A DNA stretch of 60,049 bases. Source: Bradyrhizobiaceae bacterium Ga0074131. Its GTDB lineage: Bacteria > Pseudomonadota > Alphaproteobacteria > Rhizobiales > Xanthobacteraceae. Under the pieces are notes generated by a model. That model did no database searches. It was not told the origin of the DNA and saw only the letters and a list, made by a program, of their open reading frames with translations. The translations under genes and the position numbers were made by a program. Every line of letters starts with the position of its first letter. Positions within the stretch are counted from its first letter, which is position 1. The stretch spans positions 1 to 60,049 of the forward strand of contig LNEC01000021.1 in assembly GCA_001464035.1 (NCBI GenBank). Direction: 5' to 3'. Of this stretch, positions 9,912-17,358 are shown piece after piece.

Positions 9912-10097
9912 GGCGCGTGTCATCTCCCTGCCGGTCGCTCGATGGGACCTGGCGAAGCCACATCGGAGCATTCTCTTTATCTTTTTTCAATTCGTCGTTT
10001 TCGGTGCCCTCCCATGCCGCTGAGGGATACGGCTGTAGCGTTGTCGGAACGGCCAACGATACCTATGCTGGCGCAAGCTTCCGCCTGGGGGGACCAA

Positions 10098-11060
10098 ATG
10101 ATCATACCGCTCGATCCTGTTATTGCCGAGATCATTCCGAAACTGCCGCTACGCGATCCCGAAACCATGACGCCGCAGAGCGCCCGCGATGCGCTCCGCG
10201 CACTCGCCGCCGCGCGCGCCGCGGTTCCGCCGCCGCCGGTGGCAAGCGCCATCGATACGGAAGTGAAGGGCGCGGCCGGGCCGCTCGCCGCGCGGGTCTA
10301 CCGCGTGTCGGACGAGAAGTCGCCGACCGTGGTGTTTTTCCATGGCGGCGGCTGGGTCGCCGGCGATCTCGAAACCCATGACCGCCAGGCCCGGCTGCTC
10401 GCGATCGAGACCGGCGCCGTGGTGGTCTCGGTGGATTACCGGCGGCCGCCGGAAACGCGCTTTCCCGGCGCGTTCGAGGACGCCTTTGCCGCCGTGCGCG
10501 ACGTGTTCGTTCGTATCGCCGAATTCGGCGGAGACAGCGCGCGCGTCGGCGTGGCCGGCGACAGCGCCGGCGGCAATCTGGCGGCGACGGTCGCGATCGC
10601 CTGCCGCGATGCGGGGATCGGTCTTGCCGCGCAGTTGCTGGTCTATCCCGTCACCGACGTTACCGGAGGGTTTGCGGATGCAACGGAGAACGCGCGTTTT
10701 CCCTCTCGCGCGGAAAACGCGGAAGGCTATTTCCTGTCGCGCGCGGTGATGGAATGGTTCGCCGGCCACTATCTCGACGAAGCCGGACATGGCGCGGACT
10801 GGCGGGTCTCGCCCTTGCGCGCGAAAAGTCTCGCGGGACTTGCGCCGGCGACTGTTTGCACGGCGTGGTTCGACCCCCTGCGCGACGAGGGCAAGGCCTA
10901 TGCCGATGCCTTGGCAGCCGCCGGCGTAACGACCACCTATCATCACGGCGCCGGCCTGATCCACGGCTATTTCGGCCTCGGCGACGCGTCGGAAACCGCG
11001 CGGCGCGAGGCGCAGCGCGCCCGGGCCGATTTCAGGGCGATGCTGGAACGGGATGCGTAG
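10098..11060 (+). CDS. HSL-family alpha/beta hydrolase (esterase)
   Basis: 320 aa from ATG 10098, preceded by a G-rich ribosome site (GGGGGGA, 10087-10093). Oxyanion-hole motif HGGGW is at 82-86 and nucleophile motif GDSAGG at 154-159 with Ser156. The acid is expected in the segment CTAWFDPLRDEG and the His in GLIHGYFG. These are the features of the hormone-sensitive-lipase (family IV) esterases. It is divergent from a Baeyer-Villiger monooxygenase, so hydrolysis of the ester or lactone that enzyme makes is the likely role (inference). The gene ends in a strong hairpin shared with the convergent transporter operon. Confidence 0.88.
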   Translation: MIIPLDPVIAEIIPKLPLRDPETMTPQSARDALRALAAARAAVPPPPVASAIDTEVKGAAGPLAARVYRVSDEKSPTVVFFHGGGWVAGDLETHDRQARLLAIETGAVVVSVDYRRPPETRFPGAFEDAFAAVRDVFVRIAEFGGDSARVGVAGDSAGGNLAATVAIACRDAGIGLAAQLLVYPVTDVTGGFADATENARFPSRAENAEGYFLSRAVMEWFAGHYLDEAGHGADWRVSPLRAKSLAGLAPATVCTAWFDPLRDEGKAYADALAAAGVTTTYHHGAGLIHGYFGLGDASETARREAQRARADFRAMLERDA

Positions 11061-11092
11061 CGAACGGCGAACGCAAGTCGCCGTTCGCTACG
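11056..11092. terminator. Perfect 15-bp hairpin between convergent genes
   Basis: CGTAGCGAACGGCGA, a 7-base loop, then the exact reverse complement. The left arm overlaps the TAG stop of the esterase gene. The right arm ends 8 bases before the stop of the substrate-binding protein gene. There is no T-run on either side. The position suits a bidirectional terminator or RNA-stabilising structure. Confidence 0.55.
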
Positions 11093-11100
11093 GCATGCGC

Positions 11101-12096
11101 CTACGCAATCGTCTTCAAATAGAGGCTCGGGTCGAAATATTTGCTGGCGGGCGTGAAGTCCTTGATACCGGCATTGGCCATGAAGAAGTCTGTGGTCTGC
11201 TGCAGCCAGTTGGTGACCGTGCCGTCCGCATAGAGCTTCTTCCACTCGCTCGATGTGAACATCTTCTGTGCCTTGAAGGACTCGTTGATATCCGCCAGCG
11301 GCGTCTGGCTGTAGTGGGCCTTCTGCAGCTTTTCCATAGCCTCGGCGGGGTTGGCGATGATGTAGTCGTTGGCCTCGGCCCAGCCCTTGATCAGCTTGGC
11401 CAGCGTCTCCTTGTTCGGCTCGTAGTAGTCGTTGGCCGCCGCCCAGCCACCGATGATGGCAGCCTGCGGGTAATAGGCCGAGGCGTCGGCCAGTTTCATG
11501 GCGCCCGGCACCTTGTCGCGCACGATGACATTGAACGGCACCCAAAGGGCGACGGCCGGCACCGCGCCCGATATGAACGCGGTCACGGCGGCCGGCATGG
11601 TCTGGTTGACGAGTTCGACCTCCTTGGGATCGATATTGTTGGCGCGCAATGCCTTGTCGAGGAAAACATGGGCGGTGGTCCCGGTCGCCGTGGCGATGCG
11701 CTTGCCCTTCAGATCCGCGAACGACTTGATGCCCTGATCGGAGCGCACCCAGAGCTGGGCGGTCGCCACTTCGATGTCGTTGATCAGAAATACCTTGCCC
11801 TGTCCGCGCGCCGGGAAATTGGACAGCACGGCGCCCGTCGCCAGCACGTCCAAGCTGCCGCCGATCAGGGCCTGGAAGATCTCGAGGCCGGTATTGAACT
11901 GGCGCAGTTCCAGACTGAGGCCCTGCTTTTCGAACGTGCCGCGGTCCATTCCGGTCCAGATCTGCCCGTCGACGGCGACCGTATGCAGGTAGCCGACGCG
12001 GACTTTTGTTTTTGCCTGGGCGATGGCCGGCGCCGAAGCTGCAAAGCCGCCGAGCGCGACGCCAGCGGTCGTGGTCAGGAATTGCCGTCGATCCAT
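11101..12096 (-). CDS. NitT/TauT-type ABC transporter substrate-binding protein
   Basis: 331 aa from ATG 12096 behind GGGAGGAGA. The N-terminus MDRRQFLTTTAGVALGGFAA with APAIAQA is a twin-arginine-like export signal, cleaved near residue 28. The mature part shows the SsuA/TauA fold: VRVGYLHTVAVDG, FEKQGLSLELRQFNTG, GGSLDVLATGAV, and DLKGKRIATATGTTAHVF. It should bind the solute in the periplasm and deliver it to the permease and ATPase encoded just upstream. Possible ligands range from sulfonates to aromatic acids or thiamine precursors, and sequence alone does not decide. The three genes read permease, ATPase, binding protein on the minus strand. Confidence 0.85.
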   Translation of the reverse strand: MDRRQFLTTTAGVALGGFAASAPAIAQAKTKVRVGYLHTVAVDGQIWTGMDRGTFEKQGLSLELRQFNTGLEIFQALIGGSLDVLATGAVLSNFPARGQGKVFLINDIEVATAQLWVRSDQGIKSFADLKGKRIATATGTTAHVFLDKALRANNIDPKEVELVNQTMPAAVTAFISGAVPAVALWVPFNVIVRDKVPGAMKLADASAYYPQAAIIGGWAAANDYYEPNKETLAKLIKGWAEANDYIIANPAEAMEKLQKAHYSQTPLADINESFKAQKMFTSSEWKKLYADGTVTNWLQQTTDFFMANAGIKDFTPASKYFDPSLYLKTIA

Positions 12097-12124
12097 GATG
12101 TTCTCCTCCCGTTTGCTTCTATGG

Positions 12125-12949
12125 TCATTCCGAAAATGAAGCCGGCCGCAGCTGCGCCTGCTGCGCGCGGTATTCGCTCATGACGAGTTCCCTGATGTGG
12201 CTTCGCAGTTCGCCGAACTCCGGCCGCTCCTGCAGCGACTCATCACGCGGATAGGTGAAAGGCACGTCGATGATCTGCTTGATTCGCGCCGGGCGCGCCG
12301 TCACCACCACGATGCGCGAGGCGAGATAGATCGCCTCCTCCACCGAGTGGGTGATCAGCATGACGGTCTTGCCCTCGGTGGCCAGCACATTGAGCAGAAG
12401 GTTTTGCATGTTGGCCCGGGTCTGGGCGTCGAGCGCCCCGAACGGTTCGTCCATCAGCAGAAACTGTGGCTTGACGGCGTAGGCGCGCGCGATCGCAAGC
12501 CGCTGCCGCATCCCGCCGGACAAGTGCTTCGGATAGGAATTGGTGAAATCCGACAGTCCCATCAGCGCGAGATAGTGCTCGCAGATCTGGTCTCGCTCCG
12601 CGACGGGGACATGATTGGCCTGCAGCTTCAGGCCGAACGCGATATTGTCCTTGACCGTCAGCCAGGGGAAAACCCCATACTCCTGAAAGATCACACCGCG
12701 TTCGGGACCTGGTCCCGCGACGGGGTGGCCGTCGAACATCACCTTGCCGGATGTCGGTTTCTGAAAGCCGGCCAGCATGCTCATCATCGTGGTCTTGCCG
12801 CAGCCGGATGGGCCGATCACCGCGATGAAGTCGCCGTCGTTGATGTCATAACTGACGTCTTCGACGACCCTGAGCTGGCCCTTCGGCGTCGCAAATTCCA
12901 GCGAAACGTGATCAAATCTAGCACGATGAATGCCGGAGGCCGTGCTCAT
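12125..12949 (-). CDS. ABC transporter ATPase, NitT/TauT family
   Basis: 274 aa from ATG 12949. The nucleotide-binding domain is complete: Walker A GPSGCGKTT near 48-56, Q-loop FQEYGVFPW, signature LSGGMRQRLAIARA, Walker B FLLMDEPFGALD and switch His in LITHSVEEA. FGALDAQTR and the short C-terminus are typical of SsuB/TauB proteins. The start overlaps the permease stop as ATGA, indicating translational coupling. It energises import by the permease and the periplasmic binding protein encoded downstream. Confidence 0.9.
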   Translation of the reverse strand: MSTASGIHRARFDHVSLEFATPKGQLRVVEDVSYDINDGDFIAVIGPSGCGKTTMMSMLAGFQKPTSGKVMFDGHPVAGPGPERGVIFQEYGVFPWLTVKDNIAFGLKLQANHVPVAERDQICEHYLALMGLSDFTNSYPKHLSGGMRQRLAIARAYAVKPQFLLMDEPFGALDAQTRANMQNLLLNVLATEGKTVMLITHSVEEAIYLASRIVVVTARPARIKQIIDVPFTYPRDESLQERPEFGELRSHIRELVMSEYRAQQAQLRPASFSE

Positions 12950-13716
12950 GTGACGGCTCTTTCCTGCCATACCAGCAAACGGGAACTGATCCGCCGCAGG
13001 ATCATGTCCATGATCAGGGCAATGCAGCCGATACAGATGATGCCGACGTAAATCACGTCGAGCAGGAAGTAGGTCGAGGCGTTCTGGATCATGGCGCCCA
13101 GCCCGCGTTGTGCCGCGATCAGTTCGGATGCCACCAGGGTTGCCCATGCGACGCCCAGTGCGACGCGGAGCGCGGTCAGGATGTGCGGCACGGTGAGCGG
13201 AATGATGACCTTCCGGAAGATCTCGAACTCGCCGGCGCCGAGAGTTTGCGCGACACGGATGTAAAGCGGGGTGATCTGGGAAACGCCTTCATACATCACG
13301 ATCACGCCCGCGAAAAACGAGGCGTAGAACAGGATCACGAGTTTGGCCACTTCATCGACGCCGAAATAGACGATCACTAGCGGGATCAGCGCGATCGGCG
13401 GCAGCGCGCGAAAGAAATTGATCATGGGATCGGCGAAGGTCCGTGCCGGCCGGTACCAGCCGAGCAGGAAGCCGACGGGAACTGCGACGAGAATGCCGAG
13501 CATGACGCCGAGGAATACCCGTCGCGTCGATGCAAAGACGTCGAACAGGAGGCCCTCTTGCAGCAGCAGTTCGACGAACTTGGCCGCCACCTGATGCGGC
13601 GCCGGAATCAGCGAAGCGTTGACGAACCCGCTCCAACGCACGCCATACCACAGCGCCACGGCGCCTACCCACGGCGCAAGCCCGAGCAAAAAGCGTCTCG
13701 CGACACTTCCATCCAT
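12946..13716 (-). CDS. ABC transporter permease, NitT/TauT family
   Basis: 256 aa from ATG 13716 (MDGSVARRFLLGLAPWVGAV). Six or so membrane segments. The cytoplasmic coupling motif reads EFEIFRKVIIPLTVPHILTALR, matching the EAAxxxG loop region of SsuC/TauC-type permeases, and IPAPHQVAAKF is the usual N-terminal segment. An upstream in-frame ATG at 13761 would add 15 residues. A TATAAT-like element overlaps that codon, so the shorter form is preferred, although neither start has a clear ribosome site. It is the first gene of a three-gene import operon. Confidence 0.85.
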   Translation of the reverse strand: MDGSVARRFLLGLAPWVGAVALWYGVRWSGFVNASLIPAPHQVAAKFVELLLQEGLLFDVFASTRRVFLGVMLGILVAVPVGFLLGWYRPARTFADPMINFFRALPPIALIPLVIVYFGVDEVAKLVILFYASFFAGVIVMYEGVSQITPLYIRVAQTLGAGEFEIFRKVIIPLTVPHILTALRVALGVAWATLVASELIAAQRGLGAMIQNASTYFLLDVIYVGIICIGCIALIMDMILRRISSRLLVWQERAVT

Positions 13717-13756
13717 AGCATTCGACCCGGCGGCAATTGCGGTTGATCCCGCGTAA

Positions 13757-13778
13757 GTCATATTATAAGTAAGATGAC
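13757..13778. promoter_or_regulatory. Candidate operator: 22-nt palindrome in a divergent promoter
   Basis: Outer arms GTCAT and ATGAC and inner arms TTA and TAA give 16 of 22 symmetric positions. It lies between the divergent transporter operon and the enolase-superfamily gene and includes a TATAAT-like hexamer on the minus strand. GntR-family operators are usually palindromes with GT...AC ends. A HutC-type GntR gene lies three genes away at 16621, so this is a candidate site for it. Confidence 0.4.
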
Positions 13779-13820
13779 CATACAAGAGGCGGCGACACCC
13801 CCTTCGGCGGGAGGTTCCGG

Positions 13821-14957
13821 ATGGCCGAAATGACATCGCAGACCTTTGCTCTCCGGACCATCGAGGCCTTTTGCTACCGCTATCCGCTGGCGACGCCGGT
13901 GGTCACGTCGTTCGGCCGCATGCTGGATCGGCCCGCGGTGTTCGTTCGCGCCGAGGATGCTGACGGTTTTATCGGCTGGGGAGAGGTCTGGGCCAATTTT
14001 CCATCGACTGGCGCCGAACACCGGGCGCGGCTGGTCAACGAGGTCCTGGCGCCGGCGATAACGGGATTTGCGGCCAGCCACCCTCTGGAGATTTTTGAAA
14101 CCTTGACGCAAGCGACCTCGGTGCTGGCGCTGCAGTGTGGCGAGCCCGGTCCCTTTGCGCAGGCGATCGCCGGAATCGATCTCGCGGTCTGGGATCTCTA
14201 TGCGCGCCGCCGCCAATTGCCGCTGTGGAAACTGCTCGGCGGCAACCGAAGCCGGATCGGCGTCTATGCCAGCGGTATCAACCCGGGCGGCTCGCGGCAA
14301 ATGGCGGAAGCCGCGGTGAACCGCGGACACCGCGCGCTGAAGCTGAAGATAGGCTTCGATCTTGCGGCCGACCGCGCCAATCTGGCGTCGCTGCGCCAGC
14401 TGATCGGCGACGGCATGCTGGCCGCCGACGCCAACCAGGCCTGGTCACTGGACCGGGCATTGCAAGTCGTGCCGCATTTTGGCGAGTTCGGTCTCGCATG
14501 GCTCGAAGAGCCGATCCGGGCCGACCGGCCGTGGCAGGAATGGCAGGCTTTGCGCAAGGCCGCCGGCCTGCCGCTCGCGGCAGGCGAAAACATTGCGAGC
14601 GAAGCGGGTTTCGCCCAAGCGCTCGGCGATGACGTGCTGTGCGTGGTTCAACCCGATATCGCCAAATGGGGCGGCCTAAGCCTCTGTTCCGGCATTGCGC
14701 GCGACATCATGAAAGCCGGCAAGAAGTTCTGTCCGCACTATCTCGGCGGCGGCATCGGCCTGTTGGCATCCGCGCATCTGCTGGCGGGGGTGGGTGGAGA
14801 CGGCTTGCTGGAGGTCGACTCCAACGACAATCCGCTGCGCGATTTGTTCTGCGGTGCGGTCCGTGATGTATCCGGCGGCATGGTGACGCTGAGCGACGAT
14901 CCGGGTCTGGGAGTCGAGCCGGATCTGTCGCCGATCGAGAAGTACCGGACAGCCTGA
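13821..14957 (+). CDS. Mandelate racemase/muconate lactonizing enzyme family protein
   Basis: 378 aa from ATG 13821, with GGGAGG at 13809-13814 six bases before the start. Enolase-superfamily residues are all visible: KxK in LKLKIG (near 174), metal ligands in ADANQAW, WLEEP and AGEN, the Asp/Lys pair in QPDIAKWGG, and a late His in CPHYLGGG. It should abstract a proton next to a carboxylate, typically in acid-sugar dehydration or racemisation or in cycloisomerisation. The substrate is not readable. A GMC oxidoreductase gene follows 19 bases later, and a divergent ABC importer probably brings in the substrate. Confidence 0.87.
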   Translation: MAEMTSQTFALRTIEAFCYRYPLATPVVTSFGRMLDRPAVFVRAEDADGFIGWGEVWANFPSTGAEHRARLVNEVLAPAITGFAASHPLEIFETLTQATSVLALQCGEPGPFAQAIAGIDLAVWDLYARRRQLPLWKLLGGNRSRIGVYASGINPGGSRQMAEAAVNRGHRALKLKIGFDLAADRANLASLRQLIGDGMLAADANQAWSLDRALQVVPHFGEFGLAWLEEPIRADRPWQEWQALRKAAGLPLAAGENIASEAGFAQALGDDVLCVVQPDIAKWGGLSLCSGIARDIMKAGKKFCPHYLGGGIGLLASAHLLAGVGGDGLLEVDSNDNPLRDLFCGAVRDVSGGMVTLSDDPGLGVEPDLSPIEKYRTA

Positions 14958-14976
14958 TTCCGGCGGGAGGCTCTGC

Positions 14977-16572
14977 ATGTTGGCTCGGGGGTATGACTAC
15001 ATCATCGTCGGCGCCGGATCGGCCGGCTGTGTGGTCGCGAACCGGTTGTCGGCCGATCCGTCGTGCCGCGTGCTGCTGCTGGAGGCCGGCGGGTCCGATC
15101 GCAATTTCTGGCTCAAGCTGCCGGTCGGCTACTATCGGACGATCTACAACGAGCGCTTTTCCCGCCTGTTTACGACCGAGCCGAGCGAGACCACGGGCGG
15201 CCGCTCAATTGTCTGGCCGCGCGGTCGCGTGCTGGGGGGGTCGTCGTCCATCAACGGCCTGATCTTCATTCGCGGCCAGCATGAGGATTTCGACGACTGG
15301 GAGCGGCTCGGCGCCAGCGGCTGGAGCTATCGCGAACTGCTGCCGTATTTCCGCCGTTACGAGCGTTACCAGGGTGGTGAGAACCAGTATCACGGCGGGC
15401 TGGGCGAGTTCGAGGTGTCGGACCTGCGCAACAACAATGCCGCTTCCAAAGCGTGGGTCGACGCCGGCGTGGAATTCGGCCTGCCGCGCAACCCTGACTT
15501 TAACGGCGAGACCACGCTCGGCGTCGGCAGCTATCAACTCGGCATCGGCCGGCATTGGCGCACCAGTTCGGCATCGGCATTCCTGCAGCCGGCTATGCAT
15601 CGCTCGAACCTCACCGTCATCACTGGCGCGCAGGTCAGCAGGGTGACGTTTCGGGGGGCTGTGGCGAGCGGCGTCGAGTGGATCAAGAACAACATGCCCT
15701 TTAGCGCGGCTGCGGACCGCGAAATCATCCTGTCGGCGGGAGCGTTGCAGTCGCCGCAGATTCTGCAGCTTTCGGGGGTCGGCCCTGCCGATCTGCTGCG
15801 TGGGTTTCGCATTCCGGTGGTGGCGGACTCACCGGAGGTGGGGCGCAACCTGCAGGATCACTACCAGGCGCGGCTGATCGTGCGGCTGAAGCAGCGGATA
15901 TCGCTGAACGACCAGGTGCGTAACCCCGTCGAACTGGCCAAAATGGGGTTGCAATGGATGTTCGCCGGCAGCGGTCCCCTCACCGTCGGCGCGGGTCAGG
16001 TCGGCGGCGCGGCCTGCACCGAATTCGCCGTCGGGGGACGCCCCGACATTCAGTTCAACGTCATGCCGCTGTCGGTTGACAAGCCGGGGGATCCCCTGCA
16101 CGGCTATTCCGGCTTCACGGCGTCGGTCTGGCAATGCCACGGGAAATCGCGTGGACACCTCGCCATCCGCTCGACCGATCCGCTCGACCAGCCTCGCATC
16201 GAACCGAACTATTTCGCCGAGGAAATCGACCGCAAGACCGTGGTCGCGGGCTTGCAGATGCTGCGCGAGATCTACCGGCAGAATTCATTCAGGGATCTCT
16301 GGGATATCGAGATGGTGCCCGGCGACGCCGTCGACGATCCTGCCGGCCTGTGGGATTTCGCGCGAACCACCGGCGGAACCGTGTTTCACTGCGTCGGCAC
16401 CTGCCGGATGGGAAGCGACGCGACATCGGTGCTCGATCCGCGACTGCGCGTCCGCGGCGTCGAAAGGCTGCGCGTGATCGATGCCTCCGTGATGCCGCAG
16501 ATCACGTCCGCCAATACCAATGCGAGCAGCCTGATGATCGGGGAGCGGGGCGCCGCCCTCGTAGTGTCATAG
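14977..16572 (+). CDS. GMC-family FAD oxidoreductase (choline dehydrogenase-like)
   Basis: 531 aa from ATG 14977, with GGGAGG about 10 bases upstream. The FAD dinucleotide motif VGAGSAGCVVANRL is at about 10-23. Both GMC signatures are present (GRVLGGSSSINGLIFIRG near 82-99 and SAGALQSPQILQLSGVGP near 250-267), as is the catalytic His/Asn pair (FHCVGTCRMG and TNANASSLMIG). It oxidises an alcohol to an aldehyde or ketone and passes electrons to a quinone or cytochrome. It follows the enolase-superfamily gene and precedes the GntR gene on the same strand, so the three probably act on one imported hydroxy compound. Confidence 0.9.
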   Translation: MLARGYDYIIVGAGSAGCVVANRLSADPSCRVLLLEAGGSDRNFWLKLPVGYYRTIYNERFSRLFTTEPSETTGGRSIVWPRGRVLGGSSSINGLIFIRGQHEDFDDWERLGASGWSYRELLPYFRRYERYQGGENQYHGGLGEFEVSDLRNNNAASKAWVDAGVEFGLPRNPDFNGETTLGVGSYQLGIGRHWRTSSASAFLQPAMHRSNLTVITGAQVSRVTFRGAVASGVEWIKNNMPFSAAADREIILSAGALQSPQILQLSGVGPADLLRGFRIPVVADSPEVGRNLQDHYQARLIVRLKQRISLNDQVRNPVELAKMGLQWMFAGSGPLTVGAGQVGGAACTEFAVGGRPDIQFNVMPLSVDKPGDPLHGYSGFTASVWQCHGKSRGHLAIRSTDPLDQPRIEPNYFAEEIDRKTVVAGLQMLREIYRQNSFRDLWDIEMVPGDAVDDPAGLWDFARTTGGTVFHCVGTCRMGSDATSVLDPRLRVRGVERLRVIDASVMPQITSANTNASSLMIGERGAALVVS

Positions 16573-16620
16573 ATTGCATCTTGCGGGCGATCCGCCGGCT
16601 TTCGAATTAGAGACTCTGAA

Positions 16621-17343
16621 ATGGATCTGATTTCCGACAGCCATGTCCCGAAATACGCCCAGATCGCCGACATTTTTCGTCAGCGGATCGCCCGCGGGAT
16701 ATGGGCCCAGGGATTGCGGCTGCCCGCCAACGAGGAACTGGCCGCCGAATTCGGCGTCTCTCGCGTCACTGTCCGGCAGGCCGTCGAACTCTTGGCCCGT
16801 GACGGAATACTGGAAGCCCGGCAAGGCCGCGGCACGTTCATCATCGGCCAACTGAAGCAGGACCGCTGGCTCAAGGTTGAGACCACCCTGTCGGACCTGG
16901 CCGAAGTGTACCGCGACACCTCGCCGGAGATCATCAACATCTCCGAAAGCCGCACCGACGCGCCCTTGCTTCCCGAGGATGGCAAGCCGGCAGGGCATTA
17001 CGTTTTCATGCGGCGGGTGCATTCGCGCAACCAGCGGCCCTATTGCGTGATCTCGATCTATCTCGACGAAAAAATATTCCGCAGATATCCCAAGCGATTC
17101 CGCAAGGAGACGGTGATCCCGATTCTGAAAGACTTGCGCGATCCCCCGATCAGCAGCGCGCGGCAGACGCTGACGATCGGGACCGCGGATCTCGAAGTGG
17201 CGAAGCTATTGCAGGTTCCCCTGAACTCACCCGTGGCCGAAGTGAGGCGGGTTTTCACGACCGCAGATCGGACGGTGATCTACCTCGGGGAAGTGACCTA
17301 CCGGGGGGATTTCATCCGGATCGACATGGATTTGCGGCCGTGA
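16621..17343 (+). CDS. GntR-family regulator, HutC subfamily
   Basis: 240 aa. The N-terminal winged helix-turn-helix (PKYAQIADIFRQRIARGIW through LAAEFGVSRVTVRQAVELLA and QGRGTFI) covers residues 8-75. A UTRA effector-binding domain follows at about 90-235, with VFMRRVHSRNQRPYCVISIY and EVRRVFTTADRTVIYLGEVTY. HutC members repress catabolic genes and release DNA on binding a substrate-like effector. Lying 48 bases after the GMC gene, it is likely the local regulator of that operon and perhaps of the divergent ABC importer. Confidence 0.87.
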   Translation: MDLISDSHVPKYAQIADIFRQRIARGIWAQGLRLPANEELAAEFGVSRVTVRQAVELLARDGILEARQGRGTFIIGQLKQDRWLKVETTLSDLAEVYRDTSPEIINISESRTDAPLLPEDGKPAGHYVFMRRVHSRNQRPYCVISIYLDEKIFRRYPKRFRKETVIPILKDLRDPPISSARQTLTIGTADLEVAKLLQVPLNSPVAEVRRVFTTADRTVIYLGEVTYRGDFIRIDMDLRP

Positions 17344-17358
17344 GCAAGAAGATCCGTT

